Source: Rhodospirillales bacterium (lineage in GTDB: Bacteria > Pseudomonadota > Alphaproteobacteria > Rhodospirillales > Casp-alpha2). Taken from it: DNA of 11,090 nucleotides. Below the pieces are notes generated by a model. That model saw only the letters and a list, made by a program, of their open reading frames with translations. It was not told the DNA's origin and searched no databases. The DNA is taken from contig JAJFIE010000164.1 in assembly GCA_021775275.1 (NCBI GenBank), positions 1-11,090 of the forward strand, given 5' to 3'. Each line of letters begins with the position of its first letter. Position 1 is the stretch's first letter. Positions 6,525-11,090 of this stretch are shown in pieces. The translations under genes were made by a program, and so were the position numbers.

Positions 6525-8375
6525 TCAGCCTACACGTTTCATGCCGCGCGCGTTGCGCGGGTCGTCCTCGTCAAACAATTCCATGAGATTTTGCATCATG
6601 GTGCCGCCCAGTTCCTCGGCATCGATGAGGGTAACGGCGCGCCGGTAATAACGCGTTACGTCATGGCCAATGCCGATAGCGGTCAACTCGATAGATGACC
6701 GGGTTTCAATCCACTCAATCACATCGCGCAGGTGTTTTTCCAGATAGTTGCCCGGGTTGGCGGAAAGGGTCGCGTCATCCACCGGTGCGCCATCGGAAAT
6801 CACCATGAGGATCCGGCGCTGTTCCGGTCGACCGAGCAGCCGGTTGTGCGCCCATAACAGGGCTTCGCCATCAATGTTTTCCTTGAGCAGGCCTTCGCGC
6901 AACATGAGACCCAGATTACTTCGCGCGCGCCGCCATGGCGTGTCCGCGGATTTATAGATGATATGGCGCAGATCGTTCAGGCGCCCCGGGTTCTTGGGCT
7001 TGCCATCGCTGACCCATTTTTCCCGTGATGATCCCCCCTTCCAGGACCGCGTGGTGAAGCCGAGGACTTCCACTTTCACGCCGCAGCGTTCCAGCGTTCG
7101 CGCCAGTATATCGGCGCTCATGGCCGCCACGGTGATGGGGCGTCCTCGCATGGAGCCCGAATTGTCGATGAGCAGGGTGACAATGGTGTCGCGGAAGTCG
7201 GTCTCGGATTCCTGCTTGAAGGACAGTGGGTGCATGGGGTCAATGACCACGCGCGACAGGCGTCCGGCGTCGAGGATGCCTTCCTCCAGATCGAAATGCC
7301 AGGAACGCTGCTGTTTGGCCATGAGGTTGCGCTGTAACCGGTTGGCCAGTTTGGAAACCATGCCTTGCAGGTGGGATAGCTGTTGGTCGAGTTGGTGGCG
7401 AAGCCGCGCCAGTTCTTCCGGGTCGCACAGGGCTTCCGCACCGATCACTTCATCGAAGTGCATGGTGAAAGGGTGATAGGCGGTCGATGCCGATTGATCG
7501 TCAGCCCAGTTTCGCTGCCATTGGGTTGGTCCGGCCGGGTCTTCTTCACCTTCACCGGGCATCATCTCGTCTTCGCCGGAGTCCGCCATGCCTTCGGCCT
7601 CCTCGTCGGCTTCACCCATGGCGCTTTCTGTCGAGGCAGCACTTTCGGCTTCAGACTCACCGCTATCGCTGTCCATATCGTCGCCGCCGCTGGGATCTTC
7701 ATCAGCCTCGTCATCGGCATTGTCGTCAGAGTCCATTTCGTCAGTGGAATCGACGAGTTCCATGTCCTGAAGCATATGCATGACCCGATCGCCAAAGATG
7801 CGCTGATCGCTCATAATATCTTTCAGATCATCGAGCTGATGGCCTATCTTGTCATCCAGCCAGTCTTTCCACAGCGCGCACAGCTCCTTGCCGGCATCCG
7901 GAATGGCCTGGCCACCGCATTTTTCGCGGATCAGCAACCCCAGAACATCACCCAGCATTTCGTCGCGGCGCTGGTCGACACTGGCGTATCCCTTGGCCCG
8001 ACAGCGCTCATCCGTCAGGACGGCCAGATTGTCGGCAACGCCTCTCAGATGCTGGGCGCCAAGGCTCTCACAACGCGCCTGCTCGACCGCTTCAAACACG
8101 GATCGCGCCTCGGGCGAGGCGGGCATGCGTTTGCGGTGGAGGGCTTCGTCGTGGTGGTGAAGCCGCATGGCGAGGGCATCGGACATACCACGATAACGGG
8201 CGATGCCGTCGGCGGTGATCTGGTGCGGTGGAACCGGCAGGTGCGCCGTGTCGCCGGATACGCCAGCCGACCCTTGAGCAAACGAGACCTCGGTCTCGGG
8301 TTTGCCCGACAATGCCTTCAGCGTCGCTGCGGTGGTCCGTTTCAACAGTTCCGACGGTTGTTCCGGCTGGCTCAC
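6525..8375 (-). CDS. cobT: Cobaltochelatase subunit CobT
   Basis: The 616-residue protein has the full CobT layout: an N-terminal helical domain with [14 protein letters not shown] (11-24) and the region up to about 205, a long acidic low-complexity linker rich in Asp, Glu, Ser and Met (about 208-280), and a C-terminal von Willebrand-type A domain (about 395-600) with the metal-site motif [13 protein letters not shown] (401-413; D404, S406, S408) and VISDGAP (525-531). With CobS it forms the AAA+ chaperone that powers CobN to insert Co2+ into hydrogenobyrinic acid a,c-diamide in the aerobic cobalamin pathway. CobN is not in the window. The GTG start lies 37 bp after the cobS stop, so the two are an operon. 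The length is close to known CobT proteins (about 600-630). Confidence 0.97.
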   Translation of the reverse strand: MSQPEQPSELLKRTTAATLKALSGKPETEVSFAQGSAGVSGDTAHLPVPPHQITADGIARYRGMSDALAMRLHHHDEALHRKRMPASPEARSVFEAVEQARCESLGAQHLRGVADNLAVLTDERCRAKGYASVDQRRDEMLGDVLGLLIREKCGGQAIPDAGKELCALWKDWLDDKIGHQLDDLKDIMSDQRIFGDRVMHMLQDMELVDSTDEMDSDDNADDEADEDPSGGDDMDSDSGESEAESAASTESAMGEADEEAEGMADSGEDEMMPGEGEEDPAGPTQWQRNWADDQSASTAYHPFTMHFDEVIGAEALCDPEELARLRHQLDQQLSHLQGMVSKLANRLQRNLMAKQQRSWHFDLEEGILDAGRLSRVVIDPMHPLSFKQESETDFRDTIVTLLIDNSGSMRGRPITVAAMSADILARTLERCGVKVEVLGFTTRSWKGGSSREKWVSDGKPKNPGRLNDLRHIIYKSADTPWRRARSNLGLMLREGLLKENIDGEALLWAHNRLLGRPEQRRILMVISDGAPVDDATLSANPGNYLEKHLRDVIEWIETRSSIELTAIGIGHDVTRYYRRAVTLIDAEELGGTMMQNLMELFDEDDPRNARGMKRVG

Positions 8376-8412
8376 GATCTCTACACCTTCGCCGATATCA
8401 GTGGTTCTGCCA

Positions 8413-9417
8413 CTAGCTCAATGCGATATTGCCCACGGATTCCGGCAATTCCTCGCCGAAACAGCGCTGATAGTATTCGGCGATCAACGGACGTTCGTGT
8501 TCATCACATTTGTTGAGGAATGTAACACGGAAGGCAAAGCCCCGATCACTGAAAATCTCAGCGTTCTCCGCCCACGTGATCACTGTTCGGGGCGACATGA
8601 CCGTGGAGATATCGCCGGACATGAAACCGTTGCGGGTCAAATTTGCCAGCTCGACCATGTCGCGGATATCCTTGCGGCCCTTGTCCGTATCGAAATCAGG
8701 AACCTTGGATAGAACAATGTTTTCCTCGTCCTCGCTGGAGAGATAGTTCAGCGTGGTGACGATATTCCAGCGGTCCATCTGGCCCTGGTTGATCTGCTGG
8801 GTGCCGTGATACAGGCCCGTGGTGTCGCCCAAGCCAACGGTGTTGGTGGTGGAAAACAGACGGAAGTACGGATGCGGGCGCATCACGCGGTTTTGATCCA
8901 GCAGGGTCAACTTGCCCTCAACCTCGAGAATACGCTGGATCACAAACATCACGTCTGGCCGACCGGCATCGTATTCATCAAATACCAGCGCCGTCGGATG
9001 CTGCAACGCCCATGGCAGGATACCTTCGCGGAACTCGGTTACCTGTTTGCCGTCACGCAAGACAATGGCGTCCTTGCCGACCAGATCGATACGGCTGATG
9101 TGGCTATCCAGATTAATGCGGATACATGGCCAGTTCAGGCGTGCCGCCACCTGTTCAATATGAGTGGATTTACCCGTGCCGTGGTAGCCCTGGACCATGA
9201 CACGGCGGTTGTGGCCGAACCCGGCGAGGATGGCCATGGTCGTGTCATGGTCAAAACGGTAGGCCGGATCAATGTCGGGTACATGGCCTTCCGCTTCGCT
9301 GAAAGCGGGAACCTCCATGTCGCTGTCGAGACCAAAAGTCTGGCGAACGGAAATCTTGATATCCGGTGCATCAAACGGAAATGCCTGTTCGGCGTCGGGT
9401 GTGGTCTGTGCGGTCAT
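8413..9417 (-). CDS. cobS: Cobaltochelatase subunit CobS (AAA+ ATPase)
   Basis: The 334-residue protein is a MoxR-like AAA+ ATPase. It shows Walker [10 protein letters not shown] (77-85; K83), Walker B LVFDEYD (144-150; D147, E148), a sensor-1 region LFSTTNT (187-193; N192), a candidate arginine finger in MDRW (R216) and the sensor-2 motif SPRTVITW (275-282; R277). The N-terminal segment [18 protein letters not shown] is typical of CobS. It forms hexameric rings with CobT and hydrolyses ATP during cobalt insertion by CobN. The ATG is preceded by AGG only about 5 bases upstream, inside a small palindrome (9421-9432). It is the first gene of cobS-cobT and lies 120 bp downstream of the J-protein gene on the same strand. 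Confidence 0.97.
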   Translation of the reverse strand: MTAQTTPDAEQAFPFDAPDIKISVRQTFGLDSDMEVPAFSEAEGHVPDIDPAYRFDHDTTMAILAGFGHNRRVMVQGYHGTGKSTHIEQVAARLNWPCIRINLDSHISRIDLVGKDAIVLRDGKQVTEFREGILPWALQHPTALVFDEYDAGRPDVMFVIQRILEVEGKLTLLDQNRVMRPHPYFRLFSTTNTVGLGDTTGLYHGTQQINQGQMDRWNIVTTLNYLSSEDEENIVLSKVPDFDTDKGRKDIRDMVELANLTRNGFMSGDISTVMSPRTVITWAENAEIFSDRGFAFRVTFLNKCDEHERPLIAEYYQRCFGEELPESVGNIALS

Positions 9418-9420
9418 GGC

Positions 9421-9432
9421 CTGGAAATCCAG
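9421..9432. repeat. 12-bp palindrome over the cobS ribosome binding site
   Basis: CTGGA (9421-9425) and TCCAG (9428-9432) are separated by two bases, just before the cobS ATG (9417). On the minus strand the only ribosome-binding-like AGG lies in and beside this palindrome. A translation effect is possible but not shown; the stem is short. Confidence 0.3.
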
Positions 9433-9489
9433 ATTTGTTTGATCGATAAGGCGAATGTCGGGCTATGGGGTAAGACCAAAACATGAGCG

Positions 9490-9518
9490 CGTCAAGGTCC
9501 ACAATGTCATGATGACAT
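9490..9518 (-). promoter_or_regulatory. Palindrome ATGTCAT-G-ATGACAT upstream of a possible cobS promoter
   Basis: ATGTCAT (9504-9510) and ATGACAT (9512-9518) form a perfect 15-bp palindrome around a single base. On the minus strand a TTGACG (-35-like, 9490-9495) begins 8 bp downstream of it, with only a weak TA-rich -10. The site lies in the 120-bp gap between the J-protein stop and the cobS start. It looks like a dimeric regulator operator; the regulator is not identified. Confidence 0.4.
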
Positions 9519-9537
9519 CTTGTCGGCCCACTTGTGA

Positions 9538-10158
9538 TCAGGCATTTAGGGCCGTACGAAGTACGGAATAGGCCTGGTTAATCATCTTCAGGCGTTCCTC
9601 GGATTCTTTTGCCCCCTCGTTGGCATCAGGGTGGTGCTCCTTGACCAGCGACTTATAGCGGCTTTTCACATCATCCACGCTTACCGGGTATTCGAGCTCA
9701 AGGGTTTTGTAGGCACGTTCTTCCTCGGCATTGATAGGCGGACGTACCGGTGTATCGTCGCCGCACTGGTCATTTTTTTTCTGCCCGCTGGCCCCATTTC
9801 CACCGGTTCCACCATTTGTGAACAAATCAAACGGATCATTCGCCCTATCGAAAGAATCCGGGCCCAATTGCGTGCCAAGCTGCCAGGTGGGCCGATTCCA
9901 CACTGTATCGCGGCGAACATCCTCTTCGACCTCGCCTTCGCTCATGCCATCGTAGTAGTTCCACGATTTATTGTATTCGCGCACATGACCGAGGCAGAAC
10001 CAGCGGAAGGTATTAAGCTCATCACGCGAACGCGGTGCACGATACTCGCCCGCATCGGCACAGTTTGGCCACTCGCACGGGCGTTCATGCGCATCGGCCG
10101 GATTGTCTTCCGTGCCGGGGAGGGGTATAGCAACTCGTGATTTGCGCTTTGTGGACAT
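9538..10158 (-). CDS. J-domain (DnaJ-like) protein with N-terminal Cys/His segment
   Basis: From the ATG at 10158 the product is 206 residues. The J-domain lies at the C-terminus (about 147-206), with YKSLVKEHHPDANEG holding the HPD motif (H176-P177-D178) that stimulates Hsp70 ATPase, and INQAYSVL in helix IV. The N-terminal part has CEWPNC (C28, C33) and CLGH (C55, H58), a possible zinc site, followed by a Gly/Asn-rich linker near 115-132. It lacks the Gly/Phe and four-repeat zinc finger of true DnaJ, so it is a specialised co-chaperone of DnaK. Its place between bolA (divergent) and cobS-cobT is conserved in alphaproteobacteria as I recall. The frame is open to a TTG at 10203, but ATG at 10158 matches the usual start (MSTKRKSR); neither has a clear ribosome binding site. 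Confidence 0.9.
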   Translation of the reverse strand: MSTKRKSRVAIPLPGTEDNPADAHERPCEWPNCADAGEYRAPRSRDELNTFRWFCLGHVREYNKSWNYYDGMSEGEVEEDVRRDTVWNRPTWQLGTQLGPDSFDRANDPFDLFTNGGTGGNGASGQKKNDQCGDDTPVRPPINAEEERAYKTLELEYPVSVDDVKSRYKSLVKEHHPDANEGAKESEERLKMINQAYSVLRTALNA

Positions 10159-10233
10159 ATCTGAACTATGGTCGGTCTCATGGTGTGCTTCAAGGGTGAT
10201 CAATAATAATCGCTGTCGTATGTCAGATGAAGC

Positions 10234-10265
10234 GTGACGTGATGGGTGTCACAGCATACACCCAT
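10234..10265. promoter_or_regulatory. Overlapping inverted repeats between the J-protein gene and bolA
   Basis: In the 137-bp divergent gap, ATGGGTGT (10242-10249) and ACACCCAT (10258-10265) are perfect reverse complements around an 8-bp spacer, and GTGAC (10234-10238) pairs with GTCAC (10248-10252) over the same bases, so the two hairpins exclude each other. The element ends 30 bp before the bolA ATG. It may be an operator or a leader structure. No convincing -35/-10 pair was found for either gene. Confidence 0.35.
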
Positions 10266-10295
10266 AAGCGATGATAGGTGTGTTAAGGATCAGGG

Positions 10296-10580
10296 ATGAA
10301 ACAAATTGTCGCCGAACGCATCCAGGCGTTACTACAGGAAGCGTTTTCACCAACGCATCTGGAGGTAATTGACGAATCAGCGCATCATGCGGGGCATGCT
10401 GGCGCTACGCCGGGTGGTGAAAGCCATTTCCGTGTTATCGTCATTTCAGAACGATTTGCCGACACGGGCAGAGTTCAACGCCAGCGGCTGGTGTACAGCG
10501 CACTGGATGAGGTAATTAAAGACGGAGTCCATGCATTGTCCATGGTAACGTCAACGCCTGAGGAATATGTTGGTGACTGA
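10296..10580 (+). CDS. bolA: BolA family protein
   Basis: The 94-residue product is a complete BolA: an N-terminal helix (KQIVAERIQALLQEAF), strand LEVIDES, the BolA1-type loop HHAGHAGATPGGESHFRV (30-47) with conserved His residues, VIVISERF, RVQRQRLVYSALDEVI and the C-terminal DGVHALSMVTSTPEEY with the invariant His79. BolA proteins form [2Fe-2S]-bridged complexes with monothiol glutaredoxins and take part in iron-sulfur and iron regulation and stress morphology. The ATG follows AAGGA (10285-10289) with 6-base spacing. It is divergent from the J-protein/cobS-cobT group. Which paralogue it corresponds to cannot be settled here. Confidence 0.95.
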   Translation: MKQIVAERIQALLQEAFSPTHLEVIDESAHHAGHAGATPGGESHFRVIVISERFADTGRVQRQRLVYSALDEVIKDGVHALSMVTSTPEEYVGD

Positions 10581-10635
10581 AGCCAACAGGGTAGATGAAG
10601 ACCATTGCGTTTGGTTGAAAAGGACGGAATAGGGG

Positions 10636-10700
10636 TATTCATTTGCAGGATCACGTTAAGCAACCAGCGAGCGTTTCTTGTTGGGTTCCGCAAATGAATA
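10636..10700. repeat. 11-bp-arm inverted repeat in the bolA downstream gap
   Basis: TATTCATTTGC (10636-10646) and GCAAATGAATA (10690-10700) are perfect reverse complements separated by 43 bp. Inside, GGA (10648-10650) faces TCC (10687-10689) and CAAC (10660-10663) faces GTTG (10680-10683), so the whole 65-bp element could fold as one long hairpin. No T run follows on either strand, so it is not a standard terminator. No coding frame explains it. Confidence 0.5.
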
Positions 10701-10720
10701 AAACATAGTCAGTTTATGGG

Positions 10721-10753
10721 GTGCCTGATTGATGGGGTAGTGCATCGGGCACT
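10721..10753 (+). promoter_or_regulatory. Alternative leader hairpins before the ribbon-helix-helix gene
   Basis: As RNA, GTGCCTGAT (10721-10729) pairs with ATCGGGCAC (10744-10752) with one G-U pair, while AGTGC (10739-10743) pairs with GCACT (10749-10753). The two use the same right arm and exclude each other. They end 25 bases before the ATG at 10778, next to the AGGA at 10761-10764. This is a possible translation control or an operator; evidence is only the base pairing. Confidence 0.35.
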
Positions 10754-10777
10754 GAAAACCAGGAAAGAACACATACC

Positions 10778-11068
10778 ATGCAAGGAAATCTTGTTAGCCG
10801 CAACGTAACAATCTCGGGTCACCGGACGAGTATACGCCTGGAACAGGCCACCTGGGATGCACTCGATCAGATATGTTCCATCGAAAATAAAACAATCCAC
10901 GAACTTTGTTCTCTCGTCGAGAAATTCCGCCATGGTTCCAGTCGAACATCACTGGTGCGGGCGTTTATTGTCACTTATTTCCGGGCCGCCGCGAATACTG
11001 TCGGGAAACTGGAGAGCGGCAAGGTTCCATCTGTGCTGGAAATGACGGCAGGCAGCATGTCGCGATAA
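10778..11068 (+). CDS. Ribbon-helix-helix domain protein
   Basis: The 96-residue protein matches the small ribbon-helix-helix proteins common in alphaproteobacteria: a strand SGHRTSIRLEQ (13-23), helix ATWDALDQICSI (24-35), a helix starting TIHELCSLVEKF (39-50), then RTSLVRAFIVTYFRAA (56-71) and a variable tail. Proteins of this fold bind DNA as dimers through the beta ribbon, and the two helices after it form the dimer. Targets are unknown, and no toxin gene lies next to it in the window, so an antitoxin role is not supported. AGGA precedes the ATG at a rather long 13 bases. The gene is downstream of bolA in the same direction after a 197-bp gap that holds two inverted-repeat structures, so it probably has its own promoter. 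Confidence 0.8.
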   Translation: MQGNLVSRNVTISGHRTSIRLEQATWDALDQICSIENKTIHELCSLVEKFRHGSSRTSLVRAFIVTYFRAAANTVGKLESGKVPSVLEMTAGSMSR

Positions 11069-11090
11069 GGCCGGATGATTTTTTAGCTCA

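Noticed and set aside
7383..8516. Plus-strand open frame of 377 codons opposite cobT
   Set aside because: It is antisense to a full CobT with intact motifs; no ribosome binding site or domain supports it.
8806..9486. Plus-strand open frame of 226 codons opposite cobS
   Set aside because: CobS with Walker A and B motifs occupies the other strand; the product shows no domain.
9631..10140. Plus-strand open frame of 169 codons opposite the J-protein gene
   Set aside because: The minus strand encodes an HPD-containing J-domain; the plus frame is a shadow.
10647..10690. GTTAAGC near 10655 as an integron attC core site
   Set aside because: It matches the loose GTTRRRY pattern, but no matching inverse core, integrase or cassette gene is present.
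10778..11068. Ribbon-helix-helix protein as the antitoxin of a toxin-antitoxin pair
   Set aside because: No toxin-like gene is adjacent on either side within the window.

Overview
The window looks like a chromosomal segment of an alphaproteobacterium. The best evidence is the right half, where bolA faces away from a J-domain gene followed by cobS and cobT. This order (bolA / J-protein / cobS-cobT) is a conserved alphaproteobacterial arrangement as I remember it, and CobS/CobT belong to the cobalt chelatase of the aerobic cobalamin route. Coding density, moderately GC-rich coding DNA and AGGAG-type ribosome binding sites fit. No rRNA, tRNA, CRISPR array, insertion sequence or phage gene was seen.

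Left part (1-4255): a LysR-type regulator sits in the middle of a small redox module. On the minus strand, in transcription order, are lysR, a RidA-family deaminase-like protein, an EthD-like alpha/beta-barrel protein, and the N-terminal 301 residues of an aldehyde:ferredoxin oxidoreductase (AOR, tungsten/molybdenum pterin family) that runs off the left edge. Divergent from lysR is a dihydroorotate dehydrogenase / PreA-like flavoprotein with two C-terminal iron-sulfur cysteine motifs. The gap upstream of lysR and the gap upstream of ridA share a 13-bp sequence and several dyads, so one regulator may control both arms. I infer an uncharacterised ferredoxin-linked catabolic or detoxification pathway; the substrate cannot be read from the sequence.

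Middle (4256-6524): a 315-bp stretch without a convincing gene, a 73-residue uncharacterised protein on the plus strand, a convergent Bcr/CflA-type drug efflux transporter (start moved to a GTG with a good ribosome binding site), and a probable 57-residue cysteine-containing small protein on the minus strand.

Right part (6525-11090): cobT and cobS (minus strand; with CobN, which is not here, they insert cobalt into hydrogenobyrinic acid a,c-diamide), a J-domain protein with an N-terminal Cys/His segment, divergent bolA, and a ribbon-helix-helix protein. Several intergenic gaps here hold inverted repeats: a 15-bp palindrome just upstream of a possible cobS promoter, overlapping alternative hairpins before bolA, and an 11-bp-arm stem-loop plus a second pair of alternative hairpins between bolA and the ribbon-helix-helix gene.
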